Origin: Saksenaea vasiformis B4078
Taxonomy: Eukaryota; Mucoromycota; Mucoromycetes; Mucorales; Saksenaeaceae
NCBI GenBank assembly: GCA_000697055.1
Contig: JNDT01002127.1
Coordinates: 103,035-167,034, forward strand
Reading direction: 5' to 3'
DNA length: 64,000 nt
The notes under the pieces: generated by a model
Database searches by the model: none
What the model saw: only the letters and a program-made list of their open reading frames with translations
Told to the model about the DNA's origin: nothing
Position numbers and translations under genes: made by a program
In this document: positions 23,396-33,429 of the stretch, piece by piece
Position numbering within the stretch: position 1 is the stretch's first letter
Layout: every line of letters begins with the position of its first letter

Positions 23396-23691
23396 CTTCG
23401 AGAGAATTTAACAATTCATTACTGCCAATAAAAGGCTTTTCCTTAGCGCATTGTGATCAAGCGACTCTACTTTTTTCATGGATCTTTGATAGAATCGACG
23501 ATAGAAGGAAGATACAGGAGTGATATCTCCCGTGAGGGTCATACATTCCTACAAAGAAAGTCTTACACTTGAATAATACTGTATTCTTTTCTCCACCATT
23601 TCTGCCTTGTAGCATCATACATGAGACCCATATCATGGCATAAATAAGATATATCATATACTATAAACGTTTATGAGGGTTTTGGGGAAGA

Positions 23692-24684
23692 TCTAGTACC
23701 TCGCGTGGCCGCCATTCGCTCTGATAACTTCTGTGCATCTTTTTCCCATTGATGCAACTAAATTCTGGCAGATACTCTGCAGTATTGCGTGCCATTCTTA
23801 CAACACAGCCTCCTCCAACTGCTCCAGGTTTTTAATTAAATCTATTTCTGTGTCAAACGGCACTCAATCTCGTCGCATAGATGCTCAATCGGACTTAAAT
23901 CGAGGCTTTGTGCCGACCATTTTGCCATCACAGGTGATCTATTTTTTTCCTTCCATTGCCTTGCTTCCTTTCCTGTATGGCTTGAAGTGCTATCCTCTTG
24001 AAACAGGAGACTTTGTGTGTTGTTATCGCCTAAGAACGGGAGTAGGTATCCTTGCATAACATTAGTGTACGAGGCCTGGTTCATCCCTGGAACCACAGTG
24101 ATAGGCCCACTCCAGCAGCAGTAAAGTAGACTAACCATTACTGAACAACCACCGCACTCAGTTGTTCCAATTATATATTCTTCAAAAAAATATTTCTCCA
24201 CTATTACGCAACACTCGTTTCCTGCCATCGTTGCCTGAGACACGAATCGGGACTCATCCGACCAAGTGATATCTCCCCTTGCTTATCAGTCCAATTCAGA
24301 TGTTCTTTGGCCCATGCAAGCCTGCACTCTTTATGCTTTCCTGTTAACTAGGTTTACACCTTGGTCTGCACAAAGAAAACCAAGATAGTGGACGGCATGG
24401 CGAAATGTTGGTGGTGAGGCCTTTATGCAAGCAGCGGAGAATTTGCGGTGTTGATCGACCAAAGGGGCAAAACGATCGTGACGGATCGATTGCTCAATGA
24501 GACCTGCTGATCTTTCTGTAAGCTTTTTCTGTCTCCTCCTTCTAGGTTTCGACACGGTAGTTCCAGCTTCATTAGATCTTTTTACCTTTTTTGGACCGTA
24601 GATGATCGAATCCCTGGACTTAGCGATTGTGCTATACGATATTCCAACCTCCCTCGTGCCCACGATGATCACACGCTCTTGCAC
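23692..24684 (-). mobile_element. Tc1/mariner transposase, inactivated
   Basis: Minus-strand remnant of a full-length Tc1-type transposase. The N-terminal DNA-binding part (GISYSTIAKS, RRRRQKKLTERSA), the first catalytic Asp in ITWSDESRF (near 24265), the second in LLFQEDSTSSH, and the third in SLDLSPIEHL (usual form SPDLNPIEHLW) can all be read. The C-terminus QNLVASMGKRCTEVIRANG ends at a TAG at 23692. Frameshifts near 24335, 24275 and 23850 and a stop near 23800 break the frame. I could not define terminal inverted repeats or a TA duplication. Confidence 0.8.
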
Positions 24685-25194
24685 TGAAATTCAGTATTCT
24701 ATTATAATGGATCAGCGCAATAGACCTTTGATTCAGAAGTGAAGGTACATGCTTCTCTGCACAAAGCTCCACTGCTCATCACCGCAGGATTGATGTGGTA
24801 CCAACGCAAAGTATCATTTGGATGACGTAAATGTGTACTCAAAATCCTGTATTTACACACTTATTAATGACTTACGCATTATCATCACCAAGGGTGGTTA
24901 AACAGTTCCCGAGGACAGGAGCTAGAGCCAAATTTTTTAGCTCTGTCTATGCAGTTATATATTCAAGAATTTCGGAGATTCATCCTATGAAAGCTTATCC
25001 ACTATCTGTGAGGAGCTTGTGCGGTTAATGGTTATATCGAGTGGTAACAACAACTTGTACAAAAGTCAATGTGCCAGTGCCGGTAGATCCTTTACCAAAA
25101 AGGAAATCACCATACGTCACAGAATACAACAAATTTTTTTTGCCCAGTTTTACCGTTGGCTTGTTCTTTCCTCCTAACTTTTTTTTATCTGACA
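24685..25194. promoter_or_regulatory. Tc1 flank and promoter region of CTK3-like gene
   Basis: About 500 bp with no gene. The last 60 bp before the ATG at 25195 are T/C-rich, as before other starts here. The element boundary is not visible. Confidence 0.4.
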
Positions 25195-26656
25195 ATGGCT
25201 GAAGAATCTGATCCATTCGAATGTCGATTGACGTTTTTATCATTGCTGAATAAACTCAACGCATCACAACAATCAATTTATAAGGTGGCAAATTATGCTA
25301 TGCGCCATCAACGGCTTGCGGAGGGTCTGTATAGCTGTCTCATAGACGAGCTTGATAAGGTAAACTATTTTCACCGTAGCAACTACTTTTTCTTTTTTCT
25401 TTTCTTTTTTTCTCCTCTCTTCCTTTTTTTATTTTATTTTATTTTGGAATACTCGGTTAGTTTTACCGTATACGACGGTATGTATGCTCGCACCATACTG
25501 TGTTGGGTTCATAAGCAAGGCGAATACATACGGCAGTTGAACCACCAGACGAAACTTATGTATATATATGTACATTTATATGTACATGTATATAACGGGT
25601 TGGTACATGAGAGGAGTGAGAGCGAGAAAAGAGAGAAAAGAGAGAGTGGGAGGATATCTTCACTAACGGAGGAAAAAGAAAAAGAGAGTGTGAGAGAGAA
25701 GAAGAGGAGAAGATCATGCTCGGAGGTGGTGGTGGGTGGTTGCGTGGGAGACGCGTGCACGGTGATCACGCACACACACTAGAACAATTTTAATTTTTCT
25801 TCTTAATGAACATAAAAACTACCAAAACACAATGCCTAGAGCCGTATAATGACCTTTTTTTTTATTTATTTCCTTTTTCTCGTGAACGCAAACGGTTTGA
25901 ACTGACATTACTTCCTGTCTCTGACTTTTCTTTTTAAATGCACTTCTAGGCGTCCTTAAACGCCCGGCTAAACATCATTTATGTCCTCGATGCCATCTTC
26001 TCGGCAAGTCTGAAATCACGCTTCACTGGTTACGTGGACCTAACACGACGAGACCTGCCACGCATTATACAAGCCGTTGTACCCAATGATCCCAAAGGCA
26101 TCGTCAACCTTCCCAACACACGCAAGGTAAGTAAAACACAGATCATGGACAATTTTGAACAATACCCTTTCCATTAGATTCTTACTCATTGGAAACAAAA
26201 GTGCATTTTCGAGTCCGTTGAAATTGAAGAAGCAGAAAAACCATTATTGAAGCGGGAAGTAAGGTATGGACAATGTTAGTAACTCTATAAAGGAACTTAT
26301 GTCTTGTAGTAGTTCCGTCCAGGCGACAAGCAGTGATGGCTTTTCAAAAGAAGATATTCTCCGACGTATGGAGGAAGATAGAGAACGAGTAAGTGTTTAG
26401 GACCCATGCCCGAAATACTAAACTGGGAGTGGGACAGCACAAAAAACTACGTGAAGAGATCTGGATTCGATCTTCAGAAGAAGCAGATAATGCTGAATTT
26501 GAACAGCTATGGGAAACGACAGACGCCCTTGACCCAGAGACTGATTACGAGGTGATGATGGTGCAGAACATGTTGAGGTTGCCACATTATGCTTGGCACA
26601 TGATGCTGTCTCAACGCACTCACGACCAGAAGAATGAAGCAGAGTGTATGTCATGA
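25195..26656 (+). CDS. CTK3: CTK3-like CID protein (CTD kinase gamma subunit)
   Basis: Five exons (25195-25359, 25950-26126, 26178-26263, 26310-26388, 26438-26656) give 241 residues. The N-terminal half is a CTD-interacting domain of the CTK3 family: DPFECRLTFLSLLNKLNASQ, then KASLNARLNIIYVLDAIF, DLPRIIQAVVP and ILTHWKQK. The C-terminal half is charged and helical (RHKKLREEIWIR). In yeasts Ctk3 (Lsg1 in fission yeast) joins the cyclin and kinase that phosphorylate Ser2 of the RNA polymerase II tail. Identification is by domain sequence and the conserved C-terminal pattern. The first intron is 590 nt, about ten times the local norm; the others are 46-51 nt. The gene is convergent with SUA5. 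Confidence 0.82.
25360..25949 (+). repeat. Low-complexity sequence inside a long intron
   Basis: This 590-nt first intron of the CTK3-like gene contains pyrimidine tracts, a TATA/TGTACA-rich alternating block near 25560-25600 and a GA-rich block (about 25610-25720). A continuous plus-strand reading exists across part of it, but composition explains that, so no separate gene is called. Confidence 0.6.
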
Positions 26657-26888
26657 ATGTAAAAAGAATTGTTAGCTTTGTAATATCATCGTTTGTTTGT
26701 TCCCTTCCTTTCTCCCTCTACAACTATTTCACGATCATTGCTGTGCATTGGCCACTGCCTGATAAAAAACGGCTCTTATTTGTTATACAGATTCATTTGA
26801 ATGTGTGGAAAAGTGTGTATATGAGTATAAGTTAGTTTTTGCTAATGTAAGAATGTTTTTTGTACAGCCTTCTATGTTACACTGATAT

Positions 26889-28145
26889 TTATAGTTCTAT
26901 CGATTTTGATGCCGCTTTTCTCAGCCGGTTCATCACAGCCATTCCTTCCTGTGTCTCTTGAATTCCTTCTACAAAGATGAAGTCCACTGACCGAGAATCC
27001 AGCTCGCGTAATCCCTTGAACATGCTTCGCGCGACCTCTTCTGGATGGTTACATCGACCCAACTGAAGCAAAATACACTCTACTCCGTCCTCCATTTTTG
27101 TTTCTTCCCATCGCACACTCTCTCCCTCGGGCGTCGTGCGAAGAACACCGATCCGAGAGACACCCACACCTGTTTGCCGCAGCGCTGCCAATTCTTTTCT
27201 CCAGCCAGATTCAAATTGTGTGTAAAAGTCTTTGCTGTCGTTTCGTTCAATGAGAATTACCATGGCCTCGGGTGAATAATGGCGGTATTTCATGCCTGGT
27301 GTCGTGGGAGCCAATTCAAGAGCTTTGTCAACAAAGTGCTTGCGATACACCTGCAAACCTTCCATGCCTGGGAGAGCGCGCAGTGTTTCATAAGTTATTC
27401 CTCCAGGTCGTAAGATAGCAGGAGGTGTACGCAATCCGTCCAAGACGGTGCTTTCTACACCAACATCGCAAGCACCACCGTCCAAAATCAAAGGAATCCG
27501 ACCTCGCAAATCGTCTAGGACATGGCTGGCAAGCGTTGGTGATGGTTTTCCGGATGAATTGGCTGACGGTGCTGCTAACGGAAATCCACAGGCTTCGATA
27601 AGAGCGCGGGCAACGGGGTGAGACGGGAAGCGCACAGCCACGGTGGGTTGATTACAAGTGACCGAGGAAGGAATGATAGAAGATTTCGGTAAGATAAGTG
27701 TAAGCGGTCCAGGCCAGCATTGACGGATGACGGGAAGATAAATAGGAGGGATTGTTTTATCAGGAAGGATATTCTTCAGCATATCAATCGACGATACGTG
27801 AACGATAAGAGGGTTGTCTTGTGGTCGGTTCTTCGCAGCAAAAATTTTGGCTACTGCGTCTGCTTGCAAAGCATTCGCTGCTAAGCCGTATACTGTTTCT
27901 GTAGGCATGCCGACGGCCTCTCCATCCTTTAGACATTGAACGGCCTTGTCTATGGCAGCCCGATCGCTCTCCTGGGTGATAATTGATTTCGCATTGTGCG
28001 AGGAAAACTCGGTACAGTTGATGTCCTCAAACTTAAAATGCGCAGGATCGACTGATACCACCTCTGTATTCATAGCCGTACGTTGTAATGAGCGATAAGC
28101 GTGAAAATAACGGCGAAAAGGTCCAACCAGAGCAAATGCTCGCAT
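26889..28145 (-). CDS. SUA5: Threonylcarbamoyl-AMP synthase Sua5
   Basis: An intronless ORF of 418 residues with both parts of Sua5: the YrdC domain and the C-terminal Sua5 domain. It makes threonylcarbamoyl-AMP from threonine, bicarbonate and ATP for t6A modification of tRNA. Landmarks are GMPTETVYGLAANAL, the KxR motif in AAKNRPQDNPLIVHV, APSANSSGKPSPT (SxN) and, after the linker, PTTPGMKYRHYSPEA. The first 24 residues (MRAFALVGPFRRYFHAYRSL) are basic and hydroxylated without acidic residues, like a mitochondrial presequence, and a second Met (MNTEVVSVD) follows. Two starts giving mitochondrial and cytosolic forms are therefore plausible, as t6A is needed in both places. A MITE lies 38 bp upstream of the first ATG. 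Confidence 0.95.
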   Translation of the reverse strand: MRAFALVGPFRRYFHAYRSLQRTAMNTEVVSVDPAHFKFEDINCTEFSSHNAKSIITQESDRAAIDKAVQCLKDGEAVGMPTETVYGLAANALQADAVAKIFAAKNRPQDNPLIVHVSSIDMLKNILPDKTIPPIYLPVIRQCWPGPLTLILPKSSIIPSSVTCNQPTVAVRFPSHPVARALIEACGFPLAAPSANSSGKPSPTLASHVLDDLRGRIPLILDGGACDVGVESTVLDGLRTPPAILRPGGITYETLRALPGMEGLQVYRKHFVDKALELAPTTPGMKYRHYSPEAMVILIERNDSKDFYTQFESGWRKELAALRQTGVGVSRIGVLRTTPEGESVRWEETKMEDGVECILLQLGRCNHPEEVARSMFKGLRELDSRSVDFIFVEGIQETQEGMAVMNRLRKAASKSIEL

Positions 28146-28183
28146 AGAAAAATGCTGTTGTTTTTTTTTCGCGTTCAGATGCT

Positions 28184-28443
28184 AATCAGACAGTTGCCGG
28201 AACGGAGTCCGAGGATGTGGTTTAGGCCTTCCAAGCCACGCTTTTATTCTCAGATAAATATAAATTAAGCAATCTCTATCTATCCTGTCCCCTAACACCT
28301 TTCTGCTATGCAACGGCATTTTTTCTCCGTGCTTGGAGAGGGGACATTTGGTGCAAACAATGAAAAAGACGTATTTAAGTGATAACGCAATGCTCGGGTT
28401 GGGCGCCCACATCCTCGGACTCCGTTCCGGCAACTGTCTGATT
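28184..28443. repeat. MITE, 260 bp with 37-bp perfect terminal inverted repeats
   Basis: Positions 28184-28220 and 28407-28443 are perfect inverted copies of each other (outer ends AATCAGACAGTTGCCGG). The 186-bp interior is AT-rich with no useful ORF. No clear target-site duplication was found at the ends. It sits 38 bp upstream of SUA5 and could form a long hairpin if transcribed. Confidence 0.85.
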
Positions 28444-28589
28444 TTTCCGTTCAACGCAAACAATTGTCACGGGCGGCACAAACTCATTTTCAAAAAACAG
28501 TAGCCGGAGGCAGCCAGATTAAGGTCAATAAAAGCAGTCAACCATTTCATTTCTTTCTTTCTTTCCGGACCCCCACCGTTCAGGTTCGA

Positions 28590-29115
28590 TCCGGAAACAG
28601 CAAAACCCGGGCCCGACGGAAAGGCTGGATGGCAGGTCCCTAATCACCATACCATTAGAAATGGTTATGGGAAGTTCCAGTCCAGTTTACACCCAACGTC
28701 CGAAATTTGGCTAAACCAATATGTGAGCTCCAAGGAGCCTCACACTGTTCAGTAATGTAGATCTAATGCAAAAAGAAAAATTAGATTTTTGTTAAGAAAA
28801 AAAAGGAAGGAAGATACTTACGAAGAGACTGGCTGGAACTGAACGGCTTGCAGAGACCCAACAAACTTGGATCACGACTTGACTGGATGGCCCTGCAAGC
28901 CGTTTACGATGTACTAAAATGAGGGCTGTGGTTAACTGCTTCTTCATATAAAAGTTACGTTCCTTGTGTAATGATCGCTGCATGAAACAGGCAATCCTGG
29001 GTTATTTAGAAGAAGAAGTACTTGATCTTGTGCCACATAGACGAGAGTAAAGTAGGCTACCTTTTGAAGAAACCCGGATCTGATAAGGAGAAAATTAAAG
29101 ATTACTGTTTTCCCG
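28590..29115 (+). repeat. Dispersed repeat family, copy 1
   Basis: Diverged direct copy of 31690-32245. Shared blocks in order are: ACCCGGGCCCGA near 28605 (31708), GCAGAGACCCAACAAAC near 28850 (31984), the region before the ATAAAA/TAAAAAAAA tract, and GTGATCTTGTGCCAC-like sequence near 29020 (32180), followed by a similar TTTTGAAG stretch. No clear coding capacity, and no terminal repeats identified. Confidence 0.65.
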
Positions 29116-29685
29116 CCTTCCACTCCCCCTATTCGAAACACGTTGGCAAATCTTGTAATTATAGATCACCTTTGTTTAGCCTGTGCTATAGAAATATAAT
29201 GAAAATCTCTCCCGTGCTCAAAGAGACAATGGATGGCCTTATGAGCCGCTGCGGAGATCAATTACACTTCTGGTCGTATGTGTGTATGTCCGAGTCGTGG
29301 TAGTTTATCTGAAATTACCGGTACAATGACCAGTGGTTAGTAACATCTATCAGTAATTTCTATCAACAATAGGACAGCCTGAATGAAATATGATCTAACA
29401 ACCTTGCTTTCACGGAATTTTGCAATGCTGAACGGGCGGCTGTCTTTATCTGAAGTGATAGCATTGTGTTGAATGGGAACTGCTTTAGTTCCAACCAAGC
29501 ACCTTTTTACACCAGCCCAAACTTGTATCCTAAATCGACATGAAGTTTATTATAGTAACGTAATACGTTCTTTCAATGAGGGTATGTAAACGATACAGCA
29601 AAGTAATATTAGACACATGGAACCCATTTTTAGACCTGAGCATGCACAGCCAATAGAGTCACTTCATATTCGTTGATAACAGCGA
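29116..29685. other. Intergenic, no gene seen
   Basis: AT-rich sequence between a repeat copy and the 3' end of the LEA2-like gene. No supportable ORF. Confidence 0.5.
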
Positions 29686-30815
29686 TTAATTCGCTGGACA
29701 TAAGAAACCACCAGTTGGTGGAGTTACAGTAACCGTCGGTGTCCATAGAATACCGAAAATGTGAAAAGCCACCTATCCAGGCTACTGTTAACTGGCCGAT
29801 TCTTGCTCAAAACGAAAAGACTTACATGTAATACAACGTTGAGAGCTGGCGGCGTCCCCATCTTTTGCGGTCCACAAGCATGATACAGATTTTGGAAGGT
29901 TGTATCTGTCAATGTTGATGTATCGTAATTAACGTTAAAAATAAGTTGTAAAGGTGTTATAGTCTGTGGCGCCAGCGTCAGGGGGCCCGCCTTTGACCAG
30001 GCAAACTTTTTTAACGTTAGACTGTCGGCGATGTCAAATTCAAGTTTGGTCAAATGGGTGGGGATCCAGTTCTGACGGTTGTCAAGTGTAATATTGACCT
30101 GCCAGGTTGCGTGTAGAAAAGGATGGGTATCCGGGCCCCAGTCAGCAGGTTCATTCACTGCCTCAGCACCACCACTCATCCAAACCAGCGGTGTGCGTGG
30201 CCAGCATAAGAACGCTGTGATGCCTCCAAGAAGAAAGATGGAAAAAGTGAGAAACACGCAAAGCCGGCTGCCAAGACACCGTCGTCGGTGTTGTTGCTGG
30301 TATTTTCGTTGACTTAGCTCAGCCAACGATGAGGCCGTTAAGGGCATCGGCCTTATTAGTCCTGGTAATACGCGCCTACTACAAGCCAATGATTTCTCTT
30401 CCGTCGTGATGGCGCTGGTTGGTCGAGGTTTGTTCCGGTGTACGGCTATTTCTTCTTCTTCCAGATAGAGTTCGCTTCGAACTAGACTGAGATCGGGTGC
30501 ATGATTGGAGTAAGGTAGATATGAATTTGCTCTGCCAGACGCTGGACATTGACAGGAACAACAAGAGGAAGGATTTCCGTCGCTGATAGAAGGCGTAGAG
30601 GTGCACATGCTGCGACAATCACAGCAATCATCTGACGGTACGTGCATTTGTCCTTGATAAATAGAGTAAGCGAAATGGTACAAACGGGACTTGGTCTAGT
30701 ATGTACCAGGCGTAGTTTGTTCTTTTTGTACAGGAGATCGCCGACTACGATATGGATCATTTTGATAGATATCAAATGATATATGTTGCTTTTGTGCGTG
30801 CGGATACGGATCCAT
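29686..30815 (-). CDS. Single-pass membrane protein with LEA2-like domain
   Basis: Three exons (30707-30815, 29826-30652, 29686-29772) give 340 residues; the introns of 54 and 53 nt are GT-AG. The N-terminal 150 residues are hydrophilic, with a Cys-rich patch (SSCCSCQCPASG), and should be cytosolic. One membrane segment follows a basic stretch (RLCVFLTFSIFLLGGITAFL). The remainder has beta-rich, hydrophobic-alternating sequence (WQVNITLDNRQNWIP, then LNVVLHVAFHIFGILW), suggesting a LEA2/NDR1-like fold outside the cytosol. Fungal LEA2-domain membrane proteins exist at vacuole and plasma membrane. Which one this is, and its role, I cannot say. Splicing the final intron is needed to avoid an early stop and gives the tail TPPTGGFLCPAN. 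Confidence 0.7.
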
Positions 30816-31689
30816 TAATTCTCTAGGAAGGTGAAAAAAGAAAACAAAAAAAGGGGGACGAAATGCTTATTTGTTGGCTTACTTCTCAACTGCCCCCTGA
30901 GCGAGGTCCAAGCAAGGGACATACATCATTTTAACATCTATCTACTTTTACCCCAAATAATGTCCGTTCCACTCATCCCAGGAAAACTCTTCTATTTTTG
31001 CCTTCTTTTCGAGATTACCCAGTCGATCCCAATTGGGCATGCTATCTTACCTACTACCCGTACATTTTAGATCCTATTTTAATTGAAACCCTTTCTGCAT
31101 CACATTAAAAACATATAATTGTTACATGTTTGTTTCTAATCTTTGTTCAGGAGAACTGCGATACTAAGCGCTTCCAATTATACATATGTGCCTTATTAAT
31201 GCACTGGAAAGAAACCGATTTCTGGCATCTTTTCTGGGTTTCTATCAGACTTTAGCTGTCTATGGATTTTTTCCTGCGAAATAGAATTTGTTTTCGTCTT
31301 TTTTTCTTTTCAGGTACTGACTAGGTGGACTAACGTGCTTAAAACACTGGTCCTCATCGATGACGCATTTCAGCAGAGTAATGCTTCCTCTATTGACCAT
31401 GTGATCAATGCAAATTCATACAGAGTTTGAATAAGATTTGATAACGAAAAGAATCCTTAGGTAGGGTCACCGTTGCGGAATGGGATCATTCGACAAAATG
31501 ACCCAGGGACAGATCGTCTGTTCCAGTCAGCGGTTGCGTAAGACGGCCCATTTTCGGATGCACTAAAATCACCACCAAATAAGGCGCGAATGGCATCAAT
31601 AAAAATTCCGACAAATTGGATTTCTTACCTGACAGCACCACTCTCCGGGAATTTCGCAGAGAGTATCAGCGCGGCCCTCCGGATAATCA
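30816..31689. other. Intergenic, no gene seen
   Basis: About 870 bp upstream of the LEA2-like gene, AT-rich with short C/T tracts. No supportable ORF or repeat boundary. Confidence 0.5.
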
Positions 31690-32245
31690 ACAGAGGAATC
31701 AATGCACCCGGGCCCGAAGGATGGGCTGGATAGCGGGTCCCCACCGCCTTACCACTCGTAATGGATATGGGAGAACTGAGTCATAGCCGGAACCTGTAGC
31801 TTTTCATCCATAGTCTGATCATCGCTGCAAGTTCCAGGAAGTCCCTACTCTGTCGAATAGACATTGCTGAAAACTCCAAGAAACTCCTGCTCTGCTCAAT
31901 AGATCTACAAGAAAAATTTAGTATTTTCTCTTTTACACGTGAATCAATACTTACGAAAAAGGTGCCCGGCTGAGACTGACCACTTGCAGAGACCCAACAA
32001 ACCTGGGGTACCAACTTTATTGTAAGCCTCTGTAAGCGGTGTAAAAGAAGCCTAAAAATATAGCTGTAGTAAATTGTTTCTTGGTGAAATAAAAAAAAAA
32101 AAGAATTGTTACATTCCTGTCAAGTTGTCGTTGGACGCATGAATAAACAACTCAAGGTCACTTGAAAGGAAGAAGTACGTGATCTTGTGCCACGTGGAAG
32201 TGAGTAAAGCACTCTACTTTTTGAAGTTGGCAGGAGTTGATTACA
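31690..32245 (+). repeat. Dispersed repeat family, copy 2
   Basis: Direct, diverged partner of 28590-29115 (see that entry for matching blocks). This copy has a long A-run near 32090. Confidence 0.65.
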
Positions 32246-33429
32246 AACATAAACAGCTTACCAAGCTTGACGCCATCCGTAAATCGCCTTTTTTGCGGAA
32301 ACATCGCCACCAGAAGATGTGCTTTTTATTATACCTTTGTATATTCTGCATCAGAAAACGATGCCGAAAGTTGCTGCACACTTACCGATAAAGCATAAAA
32401 TAAAATAAGATATGGAACGACAGAAAGAAACAGAGAAGCGATGACAAATCGAATGGAAGATAAAGAAAATCTTTTAACGCGTCACCTTCCTGATCTGTTC
32501 ACACGGGACGTATTCAAACCGCAAATCTATATCCCCTGTCAAATCAATTACCTGACTAAAGTCGTAAACTTACGCGTTTGGGATGCTCCAGCGCACCCTG
32601 TGTAACCAACCCCTCCTCCGAAAAATGATGGTGTTGGTATATTCGGAACTCTTGTCCTCGAAAGCATCCATTTTCAGATCCAGCGGTCACATAAAGACAT
32701 TCTGAAGTACCAAGGTTCCAAGCAGATCGGTTTCATACAGAAAAGTCTTGGTACTACTCTGAACCCGACCGCCATGCTCATATAACTTCTGCTGTAAACG
32801 ACAAGCACACACAAGAACCTTCACGACTTTGTGTATGTATTGGCTCGCTCTTTAACAATGATTAAGATAACGACACAAATTGTATAATTTCTCTTCCTCT
32901 CAAAGATGTTCACGTGCAGAGACAGATCCAGAATCACGGGGATTATTACTTGCCAACGTTCCTTAGAGCATCCTCAATAAGCATTTCCTTGCTAAGCACC
33001 TTGCCTTACAAGATCGATACCCAGCGGTTGCTCTTATAAAACACAAATCATAGAAAATTGGCCCCATCAATCGCCCCAGATCTTTTGTGTAATCTAAATT
33101 GTACGTAAGACTTGATGTATTTGGTGTGGTTTTTATCGGGGAGGCAGAAAGCACAGTTTGTCTGTTACACTGCTCTTAACTCATTGATGGTGTTACAATA
33201 CACCTGGTCGGTAAATACGACAAGACTCAATTAAGCTGTTCCAGTTTCCCTGTTTGATGTATAAAAATTGAATTTCTGATGTAGATCTCCATGCTATAAA
33301 TCAACAGAGACGCCCACTGGAATTTGCGAACACGATTCAGACGGATGGCGCAATGGTGAGCGTCCGCTTCTACACAAGAAGGCCAGGTATGTTGGTCTGT
33401 CTACAGATCTTATAACTATAACGCAATAT
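32246..33429. other. Gene-free AT-rich DNA
   Basis: Nearly 1.2 kb with only short, unrelated ORFs on both strands. It is probably old transposon sequence upstream of the Fz-C relic. Confidence 0.5.

Noticed and set aside
25156..25782. Single 208-codon ORF covering exon 1 of the CTK3-like gene and beyond
   Set aside because: Past 25359 it runs through low-complexity intron; splicing to 25950 gives the conserved CID domain.
28590..28605. B-box-like GGTTCGATCC suggesting a tRNA-derived repeat
   Set aside because: Not present in the partner repeat copy and no A-box at the right distance upstream.
33335..33385. tRNA-like A-box (TGGCGCAATGG) suggesting a tRNA or SINE
   Set aside because: No matching B-box, no cloverleaf arms or acceptor stem around it.
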